Source of the DNA: Actinopolymorpha rutila
GTDB lineage: Bacteria; Actinomycetota; Actinomycetes; Propionibacteriales; Actinopolymorphaceae
Reading direction: 5' to 3'
Assembly: GCF_013407855.1 (NCBI RefSeq)
Contig: NZ_JACBZH010000001.1
Coordinates: 3,596,001 to 3,660,000, forward strand
DNA length: 64,000 nt
The notes under the pieces are model-generated. The model saw only the letters and a list, made by a program, of their open reading frames with translations, searched no databases and was not told the origin of the DNA. Within the stretch, counting starts at the first letter, position 1. Every line of letters begins with the position of its first letter. The position numbers and the translations under genes are program-made. Positions 35,429 to 43,424 of the stretch are shown piece after piece.

Positions 35429-36193
35429 GTGCGCATCCTCACCACCGGCCCGGCCGAGCCCGCGCGGGACACCTCGGACGTGACCGACGCCGAGCTCGCC
35501 GAGATCTACCGTTACCCCGCCGACCGGGCCTGGCTGCGGGTCAACTTCGTCTCCTCGGTGGACGGCGCCGCGCAGGGACCAGACGGGCGGTCCGGGACGA
35601 TCTCGGGACGGCCCGACCGGCATGTTCTCGCCCTGCTGCGGGCACTGTGCGACGTGATCCTGGTCGGCGCCGGCACGGCCCGCGCCGAACGCTACGGACC
35701 GGCGACCATCCGGCCCGCGTTCACCGCGCTGCGGGAGAAGCTCGGCCTTGCGCCCACCCCGCCGATCGCCGTGGTGAGCCACTCCCTCGACCTTCCGGAC
35801 GGACTGCTGGCCGACCCGCGCACGGTCGTGATCACCGCCCGGGCCTCCTCCCCCGAACGCCGGGCCGCGCTCGAGGACCGGGTCGACGTCGCGATCGCCG
35901 GCGAGTCCGAGGTCGACGTGACCGAGGCGGTGGCCGCGCTGACCGACCGGGGATACCGCCGGATCCTCTCCGAGGGCGGCCCGAGCCTGTTCGCGGAGCT
36001 GCTCGCCGGGTCTCTGGTCGACGAGGTGTGCCTCACCCAGTCGCCGGAGCTACTGGCCGGACCGGCGATGCGGATCACGCACGGCCCGCTGCTGGCCGAA
36101 CCCACCCGGCTCACCCTGGCCTCCCTGCTGGAGGAGGACGGCTTCGTGTTCCAGCGCTGGCTCACCGGTTCGCACCACGAAACGCCGGGGTGA
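35429..36193 (+). CDS. RibD C-terminal / dihydrofolate-reductase-fold pyrimidine reductase family protein
   Basis: 254 residues of the RibD_C family. NFVSSVDGAAQGPDGRSGTISG is the substrate and NADPH start motif, VILVGAGTARAERYGP follows, and ILSEGGPSLFAELL is the nucleotide-binding signature. Bona fide RibD reduces the riboflavin pyrimidine intermediate, but stand-alone members without the deaminase domain and away from rib genes often have other or unknown substrates. The start is GTG with GGTGGGA about 6 nt upstream, which could be a weak ribosome site or a TGGGAT -10. Confidence 0.83.
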   Translation: MRILTTGPAEPARDTSDVTDAELAEIYRYPADRAWLRVNFVSSVDGAAQGPDGRSGTISGRPDRHVLALLRALCDVILVGAGTARAERYGPATIRPAFTALREKLGLAPTPPIAVVSHSLDLPDGLLADPRTVVITARASSPERRAALEDRVDVAIAGESEVDVTEAVAALTDRGYRRILSEGGPSLFAELLAGSLVDEVCLTQSPELLAGPAMRITHGPLLAEPTRLTLASLLEEDGFVFQRWLTGSHHETPG

Positions 36194-36218
36194 CCTGGGC
36201 GGCGGTACCGCGTTCGGC

Positions 36219-36224
36219 CAGACT
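36219..36224 (+). promoter_or_regulatory. weak -10 element of the DNA ligase gene
   Basis: CAGACT, 6 nt before the ATG at 36231, without a Shine-Dalgarno site. It differs from TANNNT in the first base. Confidence 0.4.
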
Positions 36225-36230
36225 GGGCGA

Positions 36231-37301
36231 ATGCAGCTGCCCGTGATGCCACCGGTCTCGCCGATGCTCGCCAAGCCGGTCAAGCACATCCCCCACGGCG
36301 ACCACAGCTACGAGCCCAAGTGGGACGGCTTCCGGTCGATCATCTTCCGTGACGGCGACGAGGTGGAGATCGGCAGCCGCAACGAGCGGCCGATGACGCG
36401 CTACTTCCCCGAGGTGGTGGCGGCGGTCCGGGCCAAGCTGCCCGCCCGCTGCGTGGTGGACGGCGAGCTCGTGGTGCCCGACCGCGCCCGCGGCCGGCTC
36501 GACTTCGACACGCTGCAACAGCGGATCCACCCCGCCGCCAGCCGGGTGCGGCTGCTCTCGGAGCAGACACCGGCCCACTTCGTGGCGTTCGACCTCCTCG
36601 CGCTCGACGACCGCGACCTCACCGGCGAGCCCTTCTCGGTGCGCCGCCAGGCCCTGGAGGAGGCGCTGGCCGGCGTCACCTCACCGATCCACCTGACCCC
36701 CGCGAGCACCGACCGGAGCCTGGCCGAACGCTGGTTCCACCAGTTCGAGGGCGCCGGGCTGGACGGGGTGATCGCCAAGCCGCTGGCCGGGCCGTACGAG
36801 CCGGACAAACGCGTCATGTTCAAGATCAAGCACGAACGCACCGCCGACTGCGTGGTCGCGGGCTACCGCGTGCACAAGAGCGGCCCCGACGCGATCGGCT
36901 CTCTGCTGCTCGGCCTCTACAACGACGCGGGCGACCTGGCCAGCGTGGGCGTGATCGGCGCGTTCCCGCTGGCGCGGCGGCGGGAGCTGTTCACCGAACT
37001 GCAGCCGCTGGTCACGACGTTCGACGACCACCCGTGGGCGTGGGCCAAGCAGGAAGCCGGCAGCCGTACGCCGCGCAACGCCGAGCAGAGCCGGTGGAGC
37101 GCAGGCAAGGACCTGTCGTTCGTGCCCCTGCGGCCCGAACGCGTCGTCGAGGTCCGCTACGACCACATGGAGGGCGTGCGCTTCCGGCACACCGCGCAGT
37201 TCGTCCGGTGGCGCCCGGACCGGAAGCCGGAGTCGTGCCGTTACGACCAGCTCGAGGAGCCGGTCCGCTTCGATCTCGCCGAGATCCTGGGGCTGGAGTG
37301 A
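36231..37301 (+). CDS. ATP-dependent DNA ligase (LigC-like)
   Basis: 356 residues. The adenylation lysine is Lys30 in EPKWDGFRS (motif I); further motifs are IGSRNERPMTRYFPE, VDGELVV, FVAFDLLAL, LDGVIAKPL and MFKIKHERTADCVV. An OB-fold domain follows (about 225-356). The size fits LigC-type ligases, which in mycobacteria give a back-up function in end-joining and base-excision repair. A LigD-type polymerase is encoded 2 kb away on the other strand, so the two may work together. No Ku gene is in the window. Confidence 0.92.
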   Translation: MQLPVMPPVSPMLAKPVKHIPHGDHSYEPKWDGFRSIIFRDGDEVEIGSRNERPMTRYFPEVVAAVRAKLPARCVVDGELVVPDRARGRLDFDTLQQRIHPAASRVRLLSEQTPAHFVAFDLLALDDRDLTGEPFSVRRQALEEALAGVTSPIHLTPASTDRSLAERWFHQFEGAGLDGVIAKPLAGPYEPDKRVMFKIKHERTADCVVAGYRVHKSGPDAIGSLLLGLYNDAGDLASVGVIGAFPLARRRELFTELQPLVTTFDDHPWAWAKQEAGSRTPRNAEQSRWSAGKDLSFVPLRPERVVEVRYDHMEGVRFRHTAQFVRWRPDRKPESCRYDQLEEPVRFDLAEILGLE

Positions 37302-37362
37302 CATCCTTTTGCACCTCGTCACCAGTGCGGGACGATGAACCTGAGCAAGGAGGAGGTCCGCG

Positions 37363-37902
37363 ATGTATGAGGTCGTGCTCCTGATCGAGAAGCCGCTGTC
37401 GCAGGTGGACGCGCGCCAGATCGCCGGACTCTACGGAGCCGGCACCCATCCCGGACGTACCCATGTGCACGTGCTACTCCCGGTGGAGGACGCCTCCGCC
37501 CGGGTGGAGTCCGCACTCGGGTCCATCGCCGCCAGCGAGGTGCTGGCCACCTCGGCCCTGAACTTCCCCGACGTCGACCTGGCCAAGATCCAGGCCGAGA
37601 TCGTCGAACGCAGCCAGGCCGCCCTCGACGAGAGCCTGGCCGCCCTCGCCGACCGCGGCTGCGCCGTCGACGGCGAGGTCACCTCCGCCGAGCCGGTGGA
37701 GGCGTTGTCGAACGCGGTACGGGAGCGGCAGGCCTCCGAGGTGGTCATCCTCACCCGCCCGCACGTGGTCGCGGAGTTCTTCCACGTCGACTGGACGTCC
37801 AAGGCACGCCGCCGCCTCGGCGTACCCTGCCTGCACCTCATCGAGCACCGGGATCCCGACAAGCCCGGCGATCCGTCGGTACGCGACGAGCGGTCGGTCT
37901 GA
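37363..37902 (+). CDS. universal-stress-like protein
   Basis: 179 residues, alpha/beta layout with a short beta strand MYEVVLLIEK, a central helix and EVVILTRPHVVAEFFHVDWTSKARRRLGVPCLHLIEH at the end, like a UspA fold (last strand with small residues after a basic helix). The classical ATP motif G-x2-G-x9-G-S/T is not seen, so ATP binding is doubtful. The gene has a near-perfect ribosome site (AAGGAGGT, 6 nt). Function is unknown. It sits between the ligase and the sigma factor. Confidence 0.65.
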   Translation: MYEVVLLIEKPLSQVDARQIAGLYGAGTHPGRTHVHVLLPVEDASARVESALGSIAASEVLATSALNFPDVDLAKIQAEIVERSQAALDESLAALADRGCAVDGEVTSAEPVEALSNAVRERQASEVVILTRPHVVAEFFHVDWTSKARRRLGVPCLHLIEHRDPDKPGDPSVRDERSV

Positions 37903-37946
37903 CGGGCGCCCACGTCGCCTGACGGGTCCCCACATCGCCGCGCCGC

Positions 37947-39251
37947 TCACTTCGGCGGTGGCCCGGCGGACTGCTCGTCGAGGTCGGCCAGCTTCCGGCC
38001 CAGGAAGTCCCGCTCGGCGTCGTTTCCCGCCAACTCCCGGGCCCTGTCGTAGGCGCGCCGCGCGGCCTCGTGCTCCCCGGTCCGGCGGAGGAAGTCGGCC
38101 CGGGTGACCAGCAGGGGTTGGTAGTCGCCGAGCCGATCGTCCAGGCCGTCCAACAGGGCCAGGCCGGCGTCGGCTCCGGCGGTCTCGGCGACGGCGACCG
38201 CGCGGTTGAGCCGGACGACGGGTGAGCCGCCGGTGAGGCGTTCCAGCAGTTCGTACAGCCGTGCGATGGCCGGCCAGTCGGTGTCAGCCGCCTCGGCCGC
38301 GCCGGCGTGTTCGGCGGCGATCGCCGCCTGCAGGAGGTACGCCGACATCCTGCCGTACGACGCCGCCCGCTCGACCAGCGCGACACCCTCGTCGATCTCG
38401 GCCCGGTGCCAGCGGGAGCGGTCCTGGTCGGGCAGGACCACGAGCCGGCCGTCCTCGTCGGTGCGCGCGTCGCGCCGGGAGTGTTGCAGCACCATCAGCG
38501 CGAGCAGCGCCACCGGATCCGGCTCCGCAGGCAGTAGGGCTGCCACCACCCGGGTCAGCCGGATCGCCTCCGCGCACAGTCCACGGCGGACGAGGGTCTC
38601 CCCCGACGACGCCGCGTGGCCCTCGGTGAAGACGAGGTACAGGACCGCGAGGACGCCGCCGAGCCGCTCGGGCAGGTCCGCGCCACGCGGGACCCGGTAT
38701 GGAATGGCGGCCGCGGCGATCTTCTTCTTCGCCCGGGTGATCCGGGCCGCCATGGTGGGTTCGGACACCAGGAACCCCCGGGCGATCTCGGCCGTGGTGA
38801 GGCCGCCGACCATGCGAAGCGTGAGCGCCACCCGGGCCGGCAACGCCAGCGCCGGGTGGCAGCAGGTGAACAACAGCCGGAGGCGTTCGTCCGGTATCTC
38901 CCCCTCCCCGGCGTCCGCGCCCAGGTCGGCGAGGTCGGCTGTGTACGCAGTGCCGGTGGCCCCGGCCGGCTCGGTGTCGACGACGAGCAGGGGAAGCTTG
39001 CGGGCCAGGGTCTTCTCCCGGCGCAACTGGTCGACGCCGCGGTGGCGGGCAGTGGTGAGCAGCCAGGCCTCCGGCCGGTCGGGTACGCCGTCCGCGGCCC
39101 AGTGCCGGACCGCGCGTTCGAAGGCGTCGGCCAGCGACTCCTCCGCGATCTCCAGACTGCGCAGCTGTCCGGTGAGCAGGGCGAGAAGCCGGCCCCAGTG
39201 CTCGGTGAACGCCTGCTCGACCGCCGCGCTCGCGGCTCGTTCGTCCGTCAT
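37947..39251 (-). CDS. ECF42-like RNA polymerase sigma factor with C-terminal TPR domain
   Basis: 434 residues. Sigma region 2 (ESLADAFERAVRHWAADGVPDRPEAWLLTTARHRGVDQLRRE) and region 4 (ALTLRMVGGLTTAEIARGFLVSEPTMAARITRAKKKI) are followed by a long helical domain (about 185-430) with VVRLNRAVAVAETAG. This is the ECF42 layout, in which the C-terminal TPR part is needed for activity and a DGPF/YCII protein is usually encoded next door. Here no DGPF gene is adjacent. The gene instead follows the LigD-type polymerase gene by 11 nt. The ATG at 39251 has TAAGG upstream. Confidence 0.88.
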   Translation of the reverse strand: MTDERAASAAVEQAFTEHWGRLLALLTGQLRSLEIAEESLADAFERAVRHWAADGVPDRPEAWLLTTARHRGVDQLRREKTLARKLPLLVVDTEPAGATGTAYTADLADLGADAGEGEIPDERLRLLFTCCHPALALPARVALTLRMVGGLTTAEIARGFLVSEPTMAARITRAKKKIAAAAIPYRVPRGADLPERLGGVLAVLYLVFTEGHAASSGETLVRRGLCAEAIRLTRVVAALLPAEPDPVALLALMVLQHSRRDARTDEDGRLVVLPDQDRSRWHRAEIDEGVALVERAASYGRMSAYLLQAAIAAEHAGAAEAADTDWPAIARLYELLERLTGGSPVVRLNRAVAVAETAGADAGLALLDGLDDRLGDYQPLLVTRADFLRRTGEHEAARRAYDRARELAGNDAERDFLGRKLADLDEQSAGPPPK

Positions 39252-39262
39252 CGCCTTACCGG

Positions 39263-40309
39263 TCAGGCCTTCTTCGCCCGGCTGGGCTGCACGCGCATCG
39301 GCTCTCCCGGCATCTTCGGGTAGTCGGGCGGATAGGGCAGGTCGCCCAGGTCGTGGTCGCGGGCGTCCCGGTCGGCCCACTCCAGCAGGGGCGTGAGGTC
39401 GTACGCCTCGTCGTTGACCGGCGCGTGCAGATCGCCCACCTCGGCGAACCGCTTGGGCATCGTCTCCAGGTCGAAGTCGTCGGGGCGAACCTCGGCCAGC
39501 TCGTCCCAGCGCAGTGGAGCGGACACGGTCGCGCGCGGGTTGGGCCGCAGGGAGTAGGCCGAGGCGATCGTGCGGTCACGGGCCATCTGGTTGTAGTCGA
39601 TGAACACCTTCACGCCGCGTTCCTCCTTCCACCACGAGATCGTCACGTGGTCGGGCATCCGGCGTTCGAGCTCCCGGCCCAGGGCGATCACGGCGCGGCG
39701 TACCTCGGTGAACGTCCAGCGCGGCTGGATCGGGACGTAGACGTGCAGGCCCCGGCCACCGGAGGTCTTCGGCCAGCCCTCCATGCCCAGTTCGTGCAGC
39801 AACTCCCGCAGCCGGGGTGCCACCGCCGCGGCGTGGGTGAAGTCGGTGCCGGGCTGGGGGTCGAGGTCGATCCGGATCTGGTCGGGATGGTCGACGTCGG
39901 CGCGGCGGACCGGCCAGGGGTGGAACGTCAGCGTGCCGAGGTTGGCCGCCCAGGCCACCACGGCGAGCTCGGTCGGGCACACCTCGTCGGCGAACCGCCC
40001 GCTCGGGAACGCGATGCGGGCGGTCTCCACCCACTCGGGCGCGCCCTTGGGAATCCGCTTCTGATAGAACGCGTCGCCGCGGTTGTCCGCCCGGGTGGAC
40101 AGCTTCGCGCCCTCGAACACACCGCCGGGCCAGCGCTCCAGGGTCGTCGGCCGCTCGCGGAGCGCACCGAGGATGCCCTCGCCCACGGACAGGAAGTAGT
40201 GCACCACGTCGCGCTTGGTGAAGCCCCGCTCAGGAAAGTAGATCTTGTCGGGGTTGGTGAGGCGGACGGTGCGGTCACCGACCTCGATCTCTTCGTACGG
40301 CGTCGCCAT
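39263..40309 (-). CDS. LigD-type polymerase domain protein (AEP primase-polymerase)
   Basis: 348 residues, a stand-alone LigD PolDom. The two catalytic Asp residues are in RIDLDP (148 and 150), with KTSGGRGLHVYVP for nucleotide binding and VFIDYNQ for the third metal Asp. These archaeo-eukaryotic-primase-type enzymes add ribonucleotides during end-joining repair. The missing ligase and nuclease domains could be supplied by the ligase gene at 36.2 kb. TAGCGT lies 6 nt before the ATG and no ribosome site is present, so the message is leaderless. It heads a two-gene operon with the sigma factor. Confidence 0.92.
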   Translation of the reverse strand: MATPYEEIEVGDRTVRLTNPDKIYFPERGFTKRDVVHYFLSVGEGILGALRERPTTLERWPGGVFEGAKLSTRADNRGDAFYQKRIPKGAPEWVETARIAFPSGRFADEVCPTELAVVAWAANLGTLTFHPWPVRRADVDHPDQIRIDLDPQPGTDFTHAAAVAPRLRELLHELGMEGWPKTSGGRGLHVYVPIQPRWTFTEVRRAVIALGRELERRMPDHVTISWWKEERGVKVFIDYNQMARDRTIASAYSLRPNPRATVSAPLRWDELAEVRPDDFDLETMPKRFAEVGDLHAPVNDEAYDLTPLLEWADRDARDHDLGDLPYPPDYPKMPGEPMRVQPSRAKKA

Positions 40310-40315
40310 GGTGGA

Positions 40316-40321
40316 ACGCTA
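40316..40321 (-). promoter_or_regulatory. -10 element of the LigD-type polymerase gene (leaderless)
   Basis: TAGCGT on the minus strand, 6 nt before the ATG at 40309. Confidence 0.62.
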
Positions 40322-40429
40322 GCGCGCACCACCCCCAGGCCGGGCCCGGAGCGGCCGGAGCGTCGTACGCCGCTGGTTCACCATCGAAGCCGTGATCCGC
40401 GGGACGTGGGTCCCGGGGGCCGAGGACCC

Positions 40430-41800
40430 CTAGTCCTGCACCGGGCGGACGGCGAACTCGTGGCTCACGACCCGAGGGGAGTCGATCGTCCCCGAGAGGC
40501 GCGGCGTGCAGACCAGCGTGCTGGCACCCACCACCGTCTCCGCTGTCCGGTCGCCGAAGCAGCCGCCGGCCCAGGACTGCGCCGGCCCGGCGCCGCCGAA
40601 CTTCCCGGCCACCAGCCCGGTGAGGGTTCGCGCGGTGGTTCGCAACTCCGGGTTGACAGTGCCGTCGCCCGCCGGCGCGGTGGCCGTCAGCTCGGTGATG
40701 TTCTGGTCGGGGCCCTTGATCCGCGGACGGGGAAATGTCAGGTGGACCTTGACACTGCCTCGGGTACAGGTCATCGACTCCTGCGCACGACGGCAGCTCA
40801 TCCCCTGCTTGCCGAGCGCGGCCGACACCTCCTTCGGGGTGATCAGGCTGAGGCCCGGTGTGTAGTCGAGGTCACCGCTCTCCTCGCCACGCCGGAGTTC
40901 GAAGGTGGACGGCCCCGACTTCCGCACCATCACGGCGACGTCGGCGACGGACGTCTTCGCGGTCTCCCGGCTCTGCTCGGACAGCGACGTCCGCATCGCC
41001 TTGTCGAACTCCGGGCGCTCCCCGGCCGGGATCGCGGCCAGGCCCAGCACTGTGAACGTGCGGTACGCCACGGCCGAGACGTCCGGCTCTCCGTCGAAGT
41101 TGTTGCCGGTGCCGGAGTCCAGCTTCGACCAGGCCGGGTCCGGGCGTACGTCGGCGTCGACCCGGACGACCTCCTCGCGGCCGGTCAGCATCGTCACCTT
41201 CGCCACGAACGGTGCGGGGTCCTTCCCGGTCTGGACGCAGGTCAGCAACGCGGAGCGATCGCCGGGGGTGCGGGTACAGGAGAAGCCGGCGGAGGTGAGG
41301 CTGGCCCGCAACGCCTTTCCCATCGCGCCACCGGTGCCACCGGGCTCGGCGTATGTCGGCGCGTCTCGCGGACTGTCCGCCTGCTTGCCGTAGTAGTCGC
41401 CAGGGTCCTCGGTGGAGCTGCGGTTCCAGTTCTTGCCGAACCACGCCGCACCGCCGGCGACGGCAACGAGGACGACCACCAGGCCGACCAGCCCGAGGAC
41501 GCGACCGGCCCGCCGCCCGCCGCGCGGCTTCGGAGGTGGCGTGGGCTGATTCGGCATGGGCGTACGGCCGGCAGGCCTGGCCGGCGGCGGACCTCCGGGT
41601 CCCGGACCGCCAACCTGGGTCGCCGCCCGCTGCCTCGGGTCTCGCCCCTGTGGGTGCGGTCCCTGCGGCGGCCCCTGCCGGGGTCCTTGCCGGGGCCCTT
41701 GCTGCGGTCGCGGTGGCGGACTCTGCCGAGGCCCCCCTGGCGGGCCCTGCTGCGGACCCGGCGCCGGCGGTCCAGGCCGACGGCCTGCTGGAGGTTGCAC
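40430..41800 (-). CDS. proline-rich single-pass membrane protein, unknown function
   Basis: 456 residues, not recognised as a named family. A Pro/Gly/Gln/Arg-rich cytoplasmic N-terminus (1-95) precedes one membrane segment (about 101-121) and an extracellular part with several cysteines (SCTRTP, LTCVQTG, SCRRAQESMTCTRG, GCFGDR, LVCTP), which may form disulfides. It is built like the divergent protein at 42014-43273, which has the same N-terminal composition and a related ectodomain layout. The GTG at 41800 has GAGGGGAGA about 10 nt upstream. Neighbouring WXG100-type genes suggest a surface or secretion link. Confidence 0.72.
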   Translation of the reverse strand: MQPPAGRRPGPPAPGPQQGPPGGPRQSPPPRPQQGPRQGPRQGPPQGPHPQGRDPRQRAATQVGGPGPGGPPPARPAGRTPMPNQPTPPPKPRGGRRAGRVLGLVGLVVVLVAVAGGAAWFGKNWNRSSTEDPGDYYGKQADSPRDAPTYAEPGGTGGAMGKALRASLTSAGFSCTRTPGDRSALLTCVQTGKDPAPFVAKVTMLTGREEVVRVDADVRPDPAWSKLDSGTGNNFDGEPDVSAVAYRTFTVLGLAAIPAGERPEFDKAMRTSLSEQSRETAKTSVADVAVMVRKSGPSTFELRRGEESGDLDYTPGLSLITPKEVSAALGKQGMSCRRAQESMTCTRGSVKVHLTFPRPRIKGPDQNITELTATAPAGDGTVNPELRTTARTLTGLVAGKFGGAGPAQSWAGGCFGDRTAETVVGASTLVCTPRLSGTIDSPRVVSHEFAVRPVQD

Positions 41801-42013
41801 TGGCCAGCTTCTCCCCTCGTCACGTCGGTCGGGCGGACCGGACGCCAGGTCGGTCAGTAGGTCACTCGAGCGATCGGACGTCAGCCGTTACCGGGAGTGC
41901 TCCGAGCAACACGAGGATCGACCTGTGGGTACCTTTACCGGCGCTTCGTCCGTTGTCAAAGCGGTGCAGAAGGTGCGCAACGGACGACTGCGCAAACGGC
42001 ATACTTGGCCACC

Positions 42014-43273
42014 ATGAGCCAACCGCCACCGGGACGTCCGGCCCAACCTCCGCGGCGAGCCGGCGCTCCGTCCGGGCCGCAGGGCCCGCAACGACGGTCT
42101 GGTCCCTCTTCCCGCACCCAGTCCGGACCGGGCCCGAGGCAGGGACCGCCTCAGGGTCCGCCTCCACCTCAGGGCGCTCCTCCCGTCGGCGGGCCACCGC
42201 CCGGGCGCCAAGGGCCTCCAGCGAGGAGCCTGGGACCACCACGGCCGGCACCGGGCTGGGCGGCACAGCCCGGCGGTCCCCCCGAGCCGCCGCAGGGACC
42301 GCCCGCGCGAGCCCGGAAGCGCCGGTGGCTGCTCGGCGGCGGCCTGGTCGGGATCTTCCTCGTCGCCGTGATCGCCGGCGGCTACGTCTTCGGCGCGGGA
42401 GTGCTCGGCGGCGGCCTCGGCGGGTCCGCGCCGCACGAGGAGAAGACCAGACCCGCGGCCGCGCCCGTACCAGCCACCGAACTCACGGCGCCGCTCAACA
42501 GCAAGGGGTTCGCCTGCTACGACACGCAGGACTCGCCGACGACGGTGCAGTCGTGCTACCGCACCGAGTCCGACGGCACCCGGCTGACGGTCCGGATCGC
42601 GTCCGGAAGCGACGACGAAGCCGCGCTGGTCGACGTGGACGCAGCACCCCCGGCCGGCGTCCGCGGACAGCTCCGGCCGGCAGGCGACGCGGTAAGCCCC
42701 GTACGGGAGGTCGTCGAGGTGGTGGGCAAGCCCCTTCTCGGGCAGGAGTACGCCGGACTGCCCACGTTCGACGACGGTGTCGACCGAGCCACCCACCTGA
42801 GCTGGGGAGTGGTGAGCTTCAGCGCCCACCCGGAGGCGGCCACCGCGTCGTTCACCCGGTCGGGCGCGCCGACGATGCCTGGTGGCACGGACTTCCAGAA
42901 GGACCCGGCCGCCATGGCCGCACCGCTGGGCAAGGCGGGCTACGAGTGCGACGCGAGCAGTTGCACCGCCACGTCGTCTGCGTACGACGTTCGGGCGCGC
43001 TTCTCCGCCACGGAGGTGACGGTGAGCGCGATCCACTACGACGGGAAGGTGAAGGTCACCGACGCAGAACTCCGGCGGCGGTACGGCGACCTGCTGCGTC
43101 AGGTCGCGGACGAGAAGGGTAACGCCGCAGCCAGGCGGTGGATCGACGGCCACCTGAAACCCCAGCACGGTTTCGTGGAAGGTGACGTCGGCGGGCTGCA
43201 CCTGGCCGTCGTCCGGACCGGCGAAGGGGACGGACAGCTCACCGTCACGCCGGTGCTCACCCGAAGCCGCTGA
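42014..43273 (+). CDS. proline-rich single-pass membrane protein, unknown function
   Basis: 419 residues with a Pro/Gly/Gln-rich N-terminus (1-100), a basic stop-transfer region KRR, one membrane segment (about 106-128) and an extracellular domain with paired cysteines (FACYDTQ, SCYRTES, YECDASSCTATS). The order of elements equals that of the divergent gene at 40430-41800, so I infer an old duplication. A CATACT -10-like element lies 8 nt before the ATG. A hairpin follows. The function is unknown. Confidence 0.72.
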   Translation: MSQPPPGRPAQPPRRAGAPSGPQGPQRRSGPSSRTQSGPGPRQGPPQGPPPPQGAPPVGGPPPGRQGPPARSLGPPRPAPGWAAQPGGPPEPPQGPPARARKRRWLLGGGLVGIFLVAVIAGGYVFGAGVLGGGLGGSAPHEEKTRPAAAPVPATELTAPLNSKGFACYDTQDSPTTVQSCYRTESDGTRLTVRIASGSDDEAALVDVDAAPPAGVRGQLRPAGDAVSPVREVVEVVGKPLLGQEYAGLPTFDDGVDRATHLSWGVVSFSAHPEAATASFTRSGAPTMPGGTDFQKDPAAMAAPLGKAGYECDASSCTATSSAYDVRARFSATEVTVSAIHYDGKVKVTDAELRRRYGDLLRQVADEKGNAAARRWIDGHLKPQHGFVEGDVGGLHLAVVRTGEGDGQLTVTPVLTRSR

Positions 43274-43331
43274 ACCCCACCGGGCGCCGACGGTCGTGGC
43301 GACTTGGATGTCCGACAGGGCAGGAGCGGCG

Positions 43332-43357
43332 GGCCGAACCCTCGCAAGGGTTCGGCC
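43332..43357. terminator. bidirectional terminator hairpin
   Basis: Perfect 11-bp stem (43332-43342 with 43347-43357) with a CGCA tetraloop, between two convergent genes. Confidence 0.75.
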
Positions 43358-43424
43358 GCCGCTCAGGTCGGTGCGGATCAGGCTGGGCTCGTCCTGAGTC
43401 CGCCCGGAGCCGCGATGTCCCTTG

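Noticed and set aside
40430..41571. Start of the proline-rich protein at the internal ATG (41571)
   Set aside because: The upstream GTG at 41800 has a strong ribosome site and the extra Pro-rich part matches the architecture of the divergent relative.
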